Counted from the stretch's first letter, positions 24,884-35,476 are shown. The stretch is 39,772 nucleotides of DNA from CAZNPW01 sp964575185 (GCA_964575185.1 CAZNPW010000027.1:1-39772); one strand, 5' to 3'. Translations and numbers: made by a program. The notes: a model not told the origin generated them from the sequence alone.

Positions 24884-25065
24884 GGGACGCCATGCGCTCC
24901 GCCCGTCGGTCGCACCGGCGATGGAGTGGTTCATGTTGGAAAACAATGGCTTGTGAGGCAGCCTGTGCGCTGGATGTCTGTCTGCGGGCAGCCACATCCT
25001 GACACGGCCCGCGAAGCGGCCTGATCTCGGGCCTTCTCGGCATCCGGCAAATGCCGGCCAGGGTC

Positions 25066-25094
25066 TTGCATGTTCTGTCACTAAGTGACATATG
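25066..25094 (+). promoter_or_regulatory. Candidate promoter of the TetR-prolyl oligopeptidase unit
   Basis: TTGCAT (25066-25071) and CATATG (25089-25094) are 17 bases apart. The spacer and part of the -10 are covered by the palindrome at 25076-25090, a layout typical of repressor-controlled promoters. The -10 match is modest. Confidence 0.4.
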
Positions 25095-25116
25095 GGGAGC
25101 GTGTCACTGAGTGACA
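25076..25116. promoter_or_regulatory. Twin TetR operators
   Basis: Two 15-bp palindromes, TGTCACTAAGTGACA (25076-25090) and TGTCACTGAGTGACA (25102-25116), differ only in one central base and are spaced 26 bp centre to centre. Both lie upstream of the TetR start at 25170 and probably serve autoregulation. Confidence 0.8.
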
Positions 25117-25169
25117 CCGTGAGCCGGGGAGGTCGATCCCCTTCTGAAACCGCCGGCGGAGGGCACCCA

Positions 25170-25787
25170 TTGACCGACGGATCGCGACGAGAGGACGCGC
25201 GGCTTCAGGTCTCCCGGCACGCGGCGCGGCTGTTCTGGGAGAAGGGCTTCGATGCGACCAGCGGCGACGACATCGCCGCCGCGGCGGGCATCTCGACGCG
25301 AACCGTGTGGCGCTACTTCCGGTCGAAGGAAGCCTGCGTCGAGCCGGTGCTGAAAGTCGGCGAGCTGCGCTTTGCGGCAGTGCTGAAGCAATGGCCGGGG
25401 ACCGAGAGCATCGAGGGGTTCCTGGCCCGGTCGATGGCGGCCTTCGTGTCTGACGACGCCGGCATCCGCGACAGCATCGCGGCCATCCGCATCCTCGCGC
25501 TGCTGCACCGCGAGCCGGCCCTGCGCTCGGCCTGGCTCATGGCGTGCCACGAGGCCGAGATGGAGATCGTCGGCGTGGTCGCCGGCCGTGCGTCGCGGTC
25601 GGCGGACGATTTCGACGTCAGGCTTTGCGCCGCGTCCATCACGGCGGCGATGCGGCTTGTCGACGAAGAGATCAGTTCGGCCGTCATCAACGACGGTCTG
25701 CATGTGAGTTCAGAAGACGCGACGGCCCGGATCATCTCGGCGATCCGGGCAGGGGCAACGCTGCCCATCTGCGACGCCGTCGCCTGA
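25170..25787 (+). CDS. TetR/AcrR family transcriptional regulator
   Basis: The 205-residue protein has a TetR DNA-binding domain at residues about 10-55: ARLFWEKGFDATSGDDIAAAAGISTRTVWRYFRSKEA. The C-terminal ligand domain is not recognisable to a known effector. I chose TTG 25170 because GGAGGG (25158-25163) is six bases upstream and both operator palindromes then lie in front of the gene. The frame is open from ATG 25092, but that start falls between the operators and has no Shine-Dalgarno sequence. The prolyl oligopeptidase gene follows after 62 bases and is the likely target besides itself. Confidence 0.86.
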   Translation: MTDGSRREDARLQVSRHAARLFWEKGFDATSGDDIAAAAGISTRTVWRYFRSKEACVEPVLKVGELRFAAVLKQWPGTESIEGFLARSMAAFVSDDAGIRDSIAAIRILALLHREPALRSAWLMACHEAEMEIVGVVAGRASRSADDFDVRLCAASITAAMRLVDEEISSAVINDGLHVSSEDATARIISAIRAGATLPICDAVA

Positions 25788-25849
25788 CGGCGGCATCCGA
25801 CGCGGGCCGCCCCGACCGGAGCGCCCCTGCAACACAAGGAAACGACACC

Positions 25850-28081
<2,232 letters not shown>

Positions 28082-28202
28082 GAGCTTTGGACCGGAGGCA
28101 TCTTTCAGCCCGAGGTGCGCATCAGCCCGATCGGCCAAGGTGGTCGATCGGACCTCATCGAAAGGGTTACGGGGCCACCAACAGGAAGGGAATGAGGCGG
28201 CC

Positions 28203-28346
28203 ATGAGAGAACCGGAAAACAAGGGACCCGATAACGGCATCAAGCTTGACGAGCGTCTCCGCTTGTCACTGCCGGGCGTTCATCGTGGCAACGTTCGCGG
28301 GCTGCCGGACCGTTGGGATCAAACTTGCCGGAGGGTTCAAGGATGA
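28203..28346 (+). CDS. Possible small coupled gene, unknown product
   Basis: A 47-residue reading frame starts at ATG 28203 and ends in TGA 28344-28346, overlapping the GNAT start codon as ATGA. A GAGGCGG sequence precedes it. The product is charged, with MREPENK at the start and a basic C-terminus (TCRRVQG). I recognise no family. The exact four-base overlap is the only positive sign; it could be a leader peptide or chance. Confidence 0.3.
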   Translation: MREPENKGPDNGIKLDERLRLSLPGVHRGNVRGLPDRWDQTCRRVQG

Positions 28347-28762
28347 CCGAGATCCGTCCTGCCGAAGGATCCGAAAATGACGCACGCGACCGCATTCTGG
28401 CGCTTCTTGATCGTCACTCCAAGGCGATCGGGAAGTCATTCAGGTCCGAGGTGGTGGCCTTCGAGGCGCATGAGAAGGGTGTTTACCTTGGCGGTCTTTT
28501 CGCCCGTTTTTCCCCGGACATGAAATGGGTGTTCGTCGAGCTTCTGGCGGTGGCCGAGGAGGGGCGCGGCAAGGGGATCGGTGGCAAGCTGATGGCGCGC
28601 CTCGAGGAAGAAGCGCGCTTGCGTGGGATGGAAGGCATATGGCTCGACACATTCTCGTTTCAGGTGCCCGACTTCTACAAGCGTCTGGGCTACCGCGAGT
28701 TTGGCCGTATCGACGGCTATCCTGAGAACGAGGCGCGGCAGTTCTTCCTTAAGCGGCTCTAG
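28343..28762 (+). CDS. GNAT family N-acetyltransferase
   Basis: The 139-residue protein has the acetyl-CoA-binding motif A of GNAT enzymes, VFVELLAVAEEGRGKGIGGKLM (about residues 62-83), followed by a helix and the VPDFYKRLGYREFGRI segment near the C-terminus. GGAGGG upstream and the ATGA overlap with the small frame before it support ATG 28343. The acceptor substrate is not predictable. The CPBP protease gene follows after 50 bases. An upstream in-frame ATG (28313) lacks a binding site. Confidence 0.86.
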   Translation: MTEIRPAEGSENDARDRILALLDRHSKAIGKSFRSEVVAFEAHEKGVYLGGLFARFSPDMKWVFVELLAVAEEGRGKGIGGKLMARLEEEARLRGMEGIWLDTFSFQVPDFYKRLGYREFGRIDGYPENEARQFFLKRL

Positions 28763-28812
28763 GCCTTTGGGACGTCGCGGGACGCCCCGGTTGGTTGAAG
28801 GAAAGGAAGAAT

Positions 28813-29754
28813 ATGCGCAGCAAAGCTGAGAGTTGGTTCCTGCGACCCGACATGGCAACAGGAACACCCAAGGTGCCGGCAGGAACCGAATACCATCGTG
28901 CCTTCGCGGGCGAGGAGCGGGGGATCGTCCGGGGCCTCGTCGCGATCTTCCTGCTCTTTGCTGGCCTTATCGGCTTTGCGCAACTGTGCCTCGCCGTCGC
29001 CTCGGCAATCGACACGCGGCTCCTGGGTCGGACCGGGTTCACGCCCTTGCAGCACGCGGCCGGTGCCTTCGCCTTGGCGTTGCTCATCCCCTACAGCATG
29101 CTGCTTCAGCGCTGGCTTTATGGCGTCCCCGGATCCTCGCTTCATTCGGTCGCCGGATGCTTCCGGTTCGGGGTGTTCGGCCGCGCCTTGCTGGCGTTCG
29201 GCCCCTTCCTCCTTGTCGTCATGTCGGTCGGGTTTCTTCTGACTCCCGGAAACACGATCCCATGGAGCGCGGCCGATCTGGTCGCATTCTTCATCATCGG
29301 CATGACGCTGACCCCGCTCGCGGCCGCTGGTGAGGAATACGGGCTGCGTGGCCTGATGTTCCGCGTTGTCGGCAGCTGGACGCGCGGCCCCCTGGCCGGC
29401 GCGATCCTCGGCATCATCGTCACGACCGTGGTTTTCTCGCTGCTGCACGGTACTCTCGACCCATACATCCTGGGCTCGTATCTCGTGCTTTTCGCTGCGA
29501 TGGCCATCGTGACCTGGAGGACCGGAGGCCTTGAGGTCGCCGTCGTGCTGCATGGGGTCTACAACGTCAGTGCCCTCGTCCTTGCGACGACGCTCCACCT
29601 CGACCTGGGAGGCGACCTGAGCAGGCGTGGCGAGATTGCCGGAACCCCCGCCAACCTGGTGCCGAGTGCCGGGCTTGCAGTGATCACCGCGATTGTCTGG
29701 TGGACAACGCGAAAATCAGCGCCCGCGCGGACACCGGCGAGATCCGGCGACTGA
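28813..29754 (+). CDS. CPBP family intramembrane glutamic endopeptidase
   Basis: The 313-residue membrane protein belongs to the CPBP (Rce1/Abi) family. It has about eight hydrophobic segments and the three family motifs: EEYGLRGLMFR starting at Glu174, SLLHG with His212, and VLHGVYN with His247. AAAGGAAG before ATG 28813 fixes the start. Bacterial members act as bacteriocin self-immunity proteins, peptidases for signal peptides or factors in membrane stress; the role here is unknown. It is the last gene of the TetR/oligopeptidase group and converges with the next TetR gene. Confidence 0.87.
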   Translation: MRSKAESWFLRPDMATGTPKVPAGTEYHRAFAGEERGIVRGLVAIFLLFAGLIGFAQLCLAVASAIDTRLLGRTGFTPLQHAAGAFALALLIPYSMLLQRWLYGVPGSSLHSVAGCFRFGVFGRALLAFGPFLLVVMSVGFLLTPGNTIPWSAADLVAFFIIGMTLTPLAAAGEEYGLRGLMFRVVGSWTRGPLAGAILGIIVTTVVFSLLHGTLDPYILGSYLVLFAAMAIVTWRTGGLEVAVVLHGVYNVSALVLATTLHLDLGGDLSRRGEIAGTPANLVPSAGLAVITAIVWWTTRKSAPARTPARSGD

Positions 29755-29792
29755 TCGCGGCCGTTGCAAGAACATTGAACCCCCCGGCGACT

Positions 29793-30401
29793 TCAGCGCG
29801 TAAGATGCGGGCATACCGCCGCGAACGCAGCATCCAGTTTTGCGCTCAGGGAAGCGTCTCGACCCGGGCTGAAGTGGGCCAGCGCGACATCGAGGCAGGC
29901 AAGTGATGCGTGAACCAGTGCATCTGCCTCCAGGCGCCGGGCATTGGCGTCGCCAAGGCGACCCGCGATTTCGGGGACAAGACCAACCGCCCAAACGCTG
30001 TGCTTCTCGATGGTATGGGCGCGCAGGCTTGCCGTGCTGTTGATGACACGCATGGTCCTCGCCGCACCTTCGGGGTCGCGATCGACGTTGTCGACGAGGA
30101 CGTCGTAGCCGCGCCGCAGCGAGACCCAGACATCCTCACCCTGCGGCCGAGCCTTCACCAGCTCAAGGATTCGCTCCCCGAACGCGGCGTGCCCCGCGAC
30201 CACGATGTCCTCTTTCGTCGCAAAGTAGCGGAAGAAGCTCCGCCGCGAGATGCCGGATGCAGACGCGATCTCGTCAACGGTCACGCCATCGAAGCCCTTT
30301 TTGTCGAACAAGGCCAGCGCGGTCGCGGCGATGGAGGCCGCGACCGCGTCGGCTTTGATCTTCCTGAGCGAGTTGCCAGAACCGGCGGACGGCGGCTGCA
30401 T
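29793..30401 (-). CDS. TetR/AcrR family regulator of the aldo-keto reductase
   Basis: The 202-residue protein carries a TetR helix-turn-helix: LFDKKGFDGVTVDEIASASGISRRSFFRYFATKEDI. ATG 30401 has GGAG at the right distance; the frame is open further upstream to 30482 but across the operator. It is divergent from the aldo-keto reductase gene, and a perfect 15-bp palindrome (TGGCACTCAGTGCCA) sits between them. Its recognition helix (SRRSFFRYF) resembles that of the TetR protein encoded at 25170 (STRTVWRYF), and the operators share the core CACT-n-AGTG. Effector unknown. Confidence 0.88.
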   Translation of the reverse strand: MQPPSAGSGNSLRKIKADAVAASIAATALALFDKKGFDGVTVDEIASASGISRRSFFRYFATKEDIVVAGHAAFGERILELVKARPQGEDVWVSLRRGYDVLVDNVDRDPEGAARTMRVINSTASLRAHTIEKHSVWAVGLVPEIAGRLGDANARRLEADALVHASLACLDVALAHFSPGRDASLSAKLDAAFAAVCPHLTR

Positions 30402-30420
30402 TGACACTCCATGCTGAATA

Positions 30421-30435
30421 TGGCACTCAGTGCCA
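30421..30435. promoter_or_regulatory. Palindromic TetR operator
   Basis: TGGCACTCAGTGCCA is a perfect palindrome around a central base in the 83-base gap between the divergent TetR (29793-30401) and aldo-keto reductase genes. A half-site, TGACACT, lies nearby at 30402-30408. It probably controls both genes. Confidence 0.75.
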
Positions 30436-30484
30436 ACAGATATCCTTGATGCCAGACTAGGCACATCCCGCGAAGGAGACAATC

Positions 30485-31474
30485 GTGGTCAACCAACGTC
30501 AAGAGAACATCCTGCCTCCTCGCAAGCTGGGCCGGAACGGCCCGGAAGTGTCAGCTATCGGCTACGGTGCCATGGGCATCACCGAGTTTTACGGGCCGGA
30601 CAGCACGAACGACGCCGTCAGGACCATCAGACGCGCCCACGAGATCGGTGTGACGTTCTTCGACACCGCCGAGATGTATGGCTGGGGCCATAACGAACAC
30701 GTCGTCGGGGAAGCGCTGGCGCCGGTACGGGACGAGGTCGTGATCGCCACCAAGTTCGGCTGGACACGCGATTATGGCTACGACAGCCGACCAACCCATA
30801 TTCGCGAGGTTCTCGACAACAGTTTGCGCTTTCTCGGCGTGGACCATGTCGATGTGCTCTACCAGCACCGCGTCGATCCCGGGGTGCCGATCGAGGATGT
30901 GGCGGGAACGGTGAAGGACCTCATCGAGGCGGGCAAGGTCGGTCATTTCGGGCTGAGCGAGGCGGGGCCCGAGACCATCCGCCGCGCCCATGCGGTCCAA
31001 CCGGTGGCGATGCTGCAGACCGAGTATTCGCTGTTCGAGCGTGATGTCGAGCAATTGTTTCCGCTACTGAGGGAACTTGGCATCGGTTTCGTGCCCTACG
31101 CGCCACTTGGCCGCGGCTTCCTGACCGGGACGGCCAAACCGGCGAACCAGTACGACGCGAGCGACATGCGCAGCTTCGATCCGCGCTGGCAGCCGGGTGC
31201 GTTCGAAAAGAACGTCGAGGCGGTGCGCCAGCTTGAAGCCTTCGCCAAGGAGCGTGACGCGAAGGTCTCTCAACTGGCGCTGGCATGGCTGCTGGCCCAG
31301 GGGGACGACATCGTTCCCATTCCCGGAACACGCAACATCGCGCGGCTCGAGGAGAATGTCGGCGCTGTGCACCTTCAACTCTCCGACGGCGACCTGCAAC
31401 GGATCGCCAAGATACTTCCAGTCGGCGGGTTCGGCGGCCGGTATCCCGATGCGTTTATGCCCGAGTGGACCTGA
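30485..31474 (+). CDS. Aldo/keto reductase
   Basis: The 329-residue protein is an NADPH-dependent TIM-barrel reductase of the AKR superfamily (YhdN/Tas/AKR11-13-like). The catalytic tetrad is complete: Asp60 and Tyr65 (FFDTAEMYG), Lys90 (ATKFG) and His128 (YQHRVD). The cofactor site GTRNIARLEEN is near the C-terminus. AAGGAGA precedes the GTG start at 30485. It is divergent from a TetR gene and is probably induced by an aldehyde or quinone-like signal. Many such enzymes reduce toxic aldehydes; the true substrate is unknown. Confidence 0.9.
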   Translation: MVNQRQENILPPRKLGRNGPEVSAIGYGAMGITEFYGPDSTNDAVRTIRRAHEIGVTFFDTAEMYGWGHNEHVVGEALAPVRDEVVIATKFGWTRDYGYDSRPTHIREVLDNSLRFLGVDHVDVLYQHRVDPGVPIEDVAGTVKDLIEAGKVGHFGLSEAGPETIRRAHAVQPVAMLQTEYSLFERDVEQLFPLLRELGIGFVPYAPLGRGFLTGTAKPANQYDASDMRSFDPRWQPGAFEKNVEAVRQLEAFAKERDAKVSQLALAWLLAQGDDIVPIPGTRNIARLEENVGAVHLQLSDGDLQRIAKILPVGGFGGRYPDAFMPEWT

Positions 31475-31601
31475 TCCGCGAGGGCGTGATGGCCGGAAGC
31501 GCTGTTGTCGCCAATACTCCAGAGCCCGCACCCTTTGGAGATTACATCGCTAGGGCCCTTTCCATTTGTGGCATGGCAGGCGGGTGCCAGTGCCCGGCGC
31601 G

Positions 31602-32426
31602 TCACTTCCAACTCTCGAGCGCGCGGTTGGCAAAGGCACGGAAGTACGTAGGCTGCTGCCCCGACACCTGCTCGACGCCCCGCGTCGTGCAGTCTTCAGC
31701 GCCCGCCGCGATGTCTGCGTCTAGGCCCGCGAGCGTCTTGGCATAGTCGGCCGGCAGGCCTTGCGCCACGAAGCGCGCTGTCAGAGCGGCCGGGTCAAGC
31801 GACACGTGGCGCACGGGCCGGCCAAGAGACGCGGTGATGATCGCCGCGATGTCGTTGTAGCTCAACGCCTCCGGCCCCGTCAGGACGACGTCGGAATTGA
31901 GGGGCGCTGTGGCCGTCAAGCAGGCGACAGCCGTGGCGGCGATATCCTCGGCGTCGATGAAGCCGACACGCCCGGTACCGGTCGCACTGTAGATGAGCCC
32001 TTCGTCCCGGATCGTCGTGGCATGCGGCCCTTCAGAGAAGTTCTGCATGAACCAAGAAGGGCGCAACACGGCCCACTCGGGGGCGCTTTCTGCCAACCAG
32101 GCGTGAACTTCGCCCATCATTGGGCCGCCGGGCTCAAGTAGCGACGAGCTGAGCAGGACGAAGCGCCGGACGCCCCGTTCCATAGCCTCCTCCAGAAGCG
32201 GTTGCATGACGGACAGGTGGTCGGTGCGGTCGGTCGGCGCGACGAGGTAGACCGCATCGCATCCGTCGAAGGCCGAGGCAGATGACGGATCGGCCCAGTC
32301 GAAGCGCCTGTCCCGGGGGCCGTTGGGCGTGCGTGTGGCGATCACGATGTCGATGCCCGTCGCGGTCAAGCGGGACGCCACACGACGGCCCGTCTTGCCC
32401 TTGCCACCGGTGATGAGGACCTGCAT
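31602..32426 (-). CDS. NmrA-like/SDR-a5 family NAD(P)-binding protein
   Basis: The 274-residue protein starts with the Rossmann motif VLITGGKGKTGRRV (Gly7, Gly10, Gly13). The segments GCDAVYLVAPTD and RFVLLSS follow, as in NmrA-like NAD(P)H-sensing proteins and NAD(P)H:quinone oxidoreductase QorB-type reductases. The ATG 32426 start overlaps the stop of the SnoaL-like gene by one base (TGATG); a GTG one codon earlier would give a GTGA overlap. The pair forms a two-gene unit opposite a TetR gene. It could be a redox sensor or an oxidoreductase; the usual Ser-Tyr-Lys triad is not obvious. Confidence 0.85.
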   Translation of the reverse strand: MQVLITGGKGKTGRRVASRLTATGIDIVIATRTPNGPRDRRFDWADPSSASAFDGCDAVYLVAPTDRTDHLSVMQPLLEEAMERGVRRFVLLSSSLLEPGGPMMGEVHAWLAESAPEWAVLRPSWFMQNFSEGPHATTIRDEGLIYSATGTGRVGFIDAEDIAATAVACLTATAPLNSDVVLTGPEALSYNDIAAIITASLGRPVRHVSLDPAALTARFVAQGLPADYAKTLAGLDADIAAGAEDCTTRGVEQVSGQQPTYFRAFANRALESWK

Positions 32427-32863
32427 CACGCTGCCCCCGCAAATGCGGCGGCGGCGGCCTCGGTGCCGCCCAAGGCCGTCAGCACCACGAGCGGGTTCCA
32501 GTAGTCGCGGTAGCGCGCAATGCGCCCGTCCTGCATGGTGACCACGGAAATGTAATCCTGATTGTAGGGCGCGCCTGTGGCCACGCCCTCGCCACGGCAG
32601 GAAAACTCGAAGATCACCGTTGCGCCGTCGGCATGGACATTGCCCAGCGTCATCGGCCCGAAGCTGAGCAGCGGGCCAAGCGTTCCCAGATGGGCCGAAA
32701 GGGCAGCCGTCCCGTCAAGCCGCTTGGGCAGTCCGTCTGGTGCATAGGGAAACTCGAAGATGACATCATCCGCGAACAGGCCGAGCAGGCTGTCCGCAGG
32801 ATCGAGCCGGTCACCCAGCGCGGCGCGAAGCAGGTCGGAGAAACTGTCGAACTTGTCAGACAT
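32426..32863 (-). CDS. SnoaL-like nuclear transport factor 2 family protein
   Basis: The 145-residue protein is a single NTF2-fold domain: an N-terminal helix (FSDLLRAALG), LFADDVIFEFPYAPDGLPKRLDGTAAL in pieces, and a C-terminal VTMQDGRIARYRDYWNP, all typical of SnoaL-like proteins. AGGAGG precedes ATG 32863. It is translated ahead of, and coupled to, the NmrA-like gene. Such small NTF2 proteins isomerise or hydrolyse small molecules; here the pairing suggests joint handling of one compound under TetR control. Confidence 0.85.
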   Translation of the reverse strand: MSDKFDSFSDLLRAALGDRLDPADSLLGLFADDVIFEFPYAPDGLPKRLDGTAALSAHLGTLGPLLSFGPMTLGNVHADGATVIFEFSCRGEGVATGAPYNQDYISVVTMQDGRIARYRDYWNPLVVLTALGGTEAAAAAFAGAA

Positions 32864-32901
32864 GGAAGAACCTCCTATGGATGGAACGGTAACGTATCGA
32901 C

Positions 32902-32937
32902 GATATAGGGGTGTGATCGTTGGAACGCAACCGTTCC
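32902..32937 (-). promoter_or_regulatory. Promoter and overlapping operator of the SnoaL-NmrA unit
   Basis: On the minus strand TTGCGT (plus positions 32925-32930) and TATATC (32902-32907) are 17 bases apart, 39 bases or more before the SnoaL-like start. The palindrome GGAACG-CAAC-CGTTCC (32922-32937) covers the -35, as expected for a repressor site. It also overlaps the first codons of the divergent TetR gene. Confidence 0.55.
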
Positions 32938-33543
32938 GTCCTTAAATCCGGACGAAAACCGTCCGGGGCAGCCGTGCAAAGCGCCGAGCTGACCGAGGCG
33001 CTGTATCGCGCCTTCTTCGCGGAATGGGCGGAACGCGGCTTTGCGGCGATCAGCCTTGAACGCATTGCCGCCAGGGCCGGGGCGGGCAAGGCCGCGATCT
33101 ATCGTCGCTTCGCCTCGCACCAGGAATTCGCGGTCGCGGCGGTGACAACGCTCGGGCTGACGATGGCCATGCCCGAGGATCATGGCAGCCTGGAAGCCGA
33201 TGTCCTGGCCTTTCTGACCCGCCTGCGTGCGGTCCTGCGCCACCCGATGATCCGCCGCATCCTGCCGGATCTACATGCCGAGGCCGCGCGGTCTGGGTCG
33301 ATGCGGGATCTGAACACCAGGGTCGCCAAAGCGCGCCGGGAGCAGGCGCAGGTCATCCTGGACCGTGCGATTGCGCGGGGCGAGCTGGGCCGGGACGTTG
33401 ACCGCGATCTGGCGCTCGATCTGCTTCCCGCACCGCTTTACTGGCGCATGGTGGTCTTGGGGATAACTCCGACGCGCGGCCAGCTTGTGACCGAAGCCGT
33501 CGCGATTGTTGCGGCAATGAAGGGTTCCGCTGGCCGGCGCTGA
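32920..33543 (+). CDS. TetR/AcrR family regulator of the SnoaL-NmrA unit
   Basis: The 207-residue protein has a basic N-terminal arm (KSGRKPS), then the TetR domain ELTEALYRAFFAEWAERGFAAISLERIAARAGAGKAAIYRRF in pieces, and a C-terminal domain with QVILDRAIARGEL as in the TetR_C_11/AefR-like group. TTG 32920 is the only start that keeps the basic arm, and AGGGG lies eight bases before it; GTG 32974 is a shorter alternative. It is divergent from the SnoaL-NmrA pair, only 56 bases away, with an operator overlapping its own first codons. Confidence 0.82.
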   Translation: MERNRSVLKSGRKPSGAAVQSAELTEALYRAFFAEWAERGFAAISLERIAARAGAGKAAIYRRFASHQEFAVAAVTTLGLTMAMPEDHGSLEADVLAFLTRLRAVLRHPMIRRILPDLHAEAARSGSMRDLNTRVAKARREQAQVILDRAIARGELGRDVDRDLALDLLPAPLYWRMVVLGITPTRGQLVTEAVAIVAAMKGSAGRR

Positions 33544-33552
33544 TCGCCGACG

Positions 33553-34488
33553 CTATTCCCTGGCGATGCCGTCCACGAAGGTCGTGACGGCATTCACAAC
33601 CTCCGAAGCAATCGGAAGATCAGGGTTGGCGTAAGTCGCAAGGTTGGCCGAAGGATCATCGGATGCCACAAGCTTCAGGACGTGATTGACGTCCGGAACC
33701 AGCGCGAGCGTGGCGTTAGGTGCCGCATCTGCCAGCATACGTGCGTCCGCGACGCTGACTTGCAGATCGCGCGTGCCTTGTACCAAGAGCATTGGAACCT
33801 TGACCCTGGCTGCCAAAGCAACCGGATCGTAGGACAGGGCGTCGATCAGGAAGCCCTGAACGTCCGGCGCGAAGAGGGGGCGTAGGGCGGCCTGCATCGC
33901 GCCCGCATCGACGCGCTGTCCGCCCTTCAGCGCCGCGAGGGCTGTTTCGGCCTCCTTGAGGAATGGGGCATTTGCAGGGTTGGCACGCAACTGCCCGCGT
34001 ATCACCTCGTCCAGAGGCCGGCCGATGCTGGCGATGAGGATCAACCCGCAGGCGTCCGGCAGGCGAGCCATGGCCGCCAGGGCGACAAGGCCGCCCTCGC
34101 TGTGGCCGATGGGGATGACGCAGCGGGGGCCGTCCTCTGCGGGCAGCCGCTTTCGGATGGCGGTCGTCCAGGCAAGCAGGTCCTCGGCATAGCTTTCGAT
34201 CGTCACATCGTTCGGGTTCGAAACCGCGTCTGCGGAACCGAACATGCCGCGCTTGTCGATGCGCACCGAAGGGTAGCCCCGCGTGGCCAGCGCTTCGGCG
34301 AGCAACCTGTACGGCGCGGCCGCGATGCCCAGGGGCGAATTGCCGTCGCGGTCGGTCGGACCGGAGCCGGGCACGATCAGAAGCACCGGCGTCTTCGTCG
34401 GAAGCGGCTCATCCCGGGACGGAAGGGTCAGGGTTCCCTTGAGCGCGCCCATGGGGCCCGGAGCGGTCAGTTCTACCTGAAAAACCAT
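33553..34488 (-). CDS. Alpha/beta hydrolase
   Basis: The 311-residue protein has the alpha/beta hydrolase fold with the oxyanion segment VPGSGPTDRDGNS, the nucleophile elbow GHSEGG (Ser130), and the late Asp in QGTRD and His in DVNHVLK. There is no signal peptide, so it is probably cytoplasmic, although relatives annotated as serine aminopeptidase or esterase may be exported. AGGA precedes ATG 34488. It lies 70 bases downstream of the methionine aminopeptidase gene on the same strand and might be cotranscribed. Substrate unknown. Confidence 0.87.
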   Translation of the reverse strand: MVFQVELTAPGPMGALKGTLTLPSRDEPLPTKTPVLLIVPGSGPTDRDGNSPLGIAAAPYRLLAEALATRGYPSVRIDKRGMFGSADAVSNPNDVTIESYAEDLLAWTTAIRKRLPAEDGPRCVIPIGHSEGGLVALAAMARLPDACGLILIASIGRPLDEVIRGQLRANPANAPFLKEAETALAALKGGQRVDAGAMQAALRPLFAPDVQGFLIDALSYDPVALAARVKVPMLLVQGTRDLQVSVADARMLADAAPNATLALVPDVNHVLKLVASDDPSANLATYANPDLPIASEVVNAVTTFVDGIARE

Positions 34489-34558
34489 ATTCTATCCTGA
34501 TTCACCAAAGGTATCGGTCGCGGCGCCTGCACCCGGAGTCGACTAGACGGCCCCGCAT

Positions 34559-35413
34559 TCAGGCATGAACGGCAGCAAGGTCGACGCCCGGAGCATGCTG
34601 TCCCTGGGGCGAGAGGGTAAAGATCTCGAACCCGTCTGCGGTCACGCCGATCGAATGTTCGAACTGGGCCGACAATGACCGGTCGCTCGTCACGGCGGTC
34701 CAATCGTCGGCGAGCACCTTCACGTCCGGTCGTCCCAGATTGATCATAGGTTCCACCGTGAAGATCATTCCCTCCCGCAGCTCCGGCCCCGTGTTCGGTC
34801 TGCCGAAATTCAGGATGTTCGGCGAGTCGTGAAAGACCTGCCCGATCCCGTGACCGCAGAAGTCGCGGACCACGGAACATCGTTCCAAGGCCGCGCAACT
34901 CTGGATGGCATGGCCGATGTCGCCCAGCCGCGCACCCGGACGGACCGCCCGGATGCCCTGCATCATCGCCTCGTGCGCGATGCGGATCAGCCGCGCGGCC
35001 GCATTCTTCGGACGCCCGACGGCGTACATGCGGCTGGAGTCGCCATACCAGCCGTCAACGACCAGCGTCACGTCGACGTTCACGATGTCGCCGTCCCGCA
35101 GCTTCCTTGCGGTCGGAAAACCGTGGCACACGACCTGATTGACCGACGTGCAGCAAGCGTATTCATAGCCCTTGTAACCCAGTGTCGCAGGCCTGGTGCC
35201 GTGCGTTGCGGCGAAGTCGAGAACGAAGGTGTCGATCTCGGCCAAGGGCGTGCCGTCCCGGACAAGTGCTGCGACGCCGTCCAGACATCTGGCGGTCAAG
35301 GCCCCGGCGCGGCGCATTCCGGCAAAGGCGTCCGGGCCATAGAGCTTGATGCTCTCCGTCCTCCGGGCGCTCTGTGCGGGCGGGGCGACGGGCACGTTGA
35401 TATAGGTTTCCAC
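34559..35413 (-). CDS. map: Type I methionine aminopeptidase (probably accessory copy)
   Basis: MetAP removes the N-terminal Met from new proteins. The five metal ligands Asp114, Asp125, His188, Glu221 and Glu252 keep exactly the spacings of the E. coli enzyme (11, 63, 33 and 31 residues), and His97 in CHGFP is present. The N-terminal extension of about 17 residues (METYINVPVAPPAQSARRTE start) exceeds E. coli MetAP. GTG 35413 follows AAGGA. It is divergent from a ParD-like antitoxin gene, suggesting an accessory copy with special regulation rather than the housekeeping map gene. Whether another copy exists cannot be seen here. Confidence 0.93.
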   Translation of the reverse strand: METYINVPVAPPAQSARRTESIKLYGPDAFAGMRRAGALTARCLDGVAALVRDGTPLAEIDTFVLDFAATHGTRPATLGYKGYEYACCTSVNQVVCHGFPTARKLRDGDIVNVDVTLVVDGWYGDSSRMYAVGRPKNAAARLIRIAHEAMMQGIRAVRPGARLGDIGHAIQSCAALERCSVVRDFCGHGIGQVFHDSPNILNFGRPNTGPELREGMIFTVEPMINLGRPDVKVLADDWTAVTSDRSLSAQFEHSIGVTADGFEIFTLSPQGQHAPGVDLAAVHA

Positions 35414-35476
35414 CCGATGGTCCTTCTTCTTGGGACTGTCCTGTCGGTGCAGGCCGATTGACGGACGAGGACACCG

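Noticed and set aside
25044..25057. CCGGCA-AA-TGCCGG palindrome upstream of the TetR promoter
   Set aside because: Short GC-rich palindromes are common here and it does not resemble the two clear operators; not strong enough to list as a site.
29755..29906. Plus-strand frame 29700-29906 continuing past the CPBP gene
   Set aside because: It runs opposite the TetR gene, has no ribosome binding site and no family resemblance.
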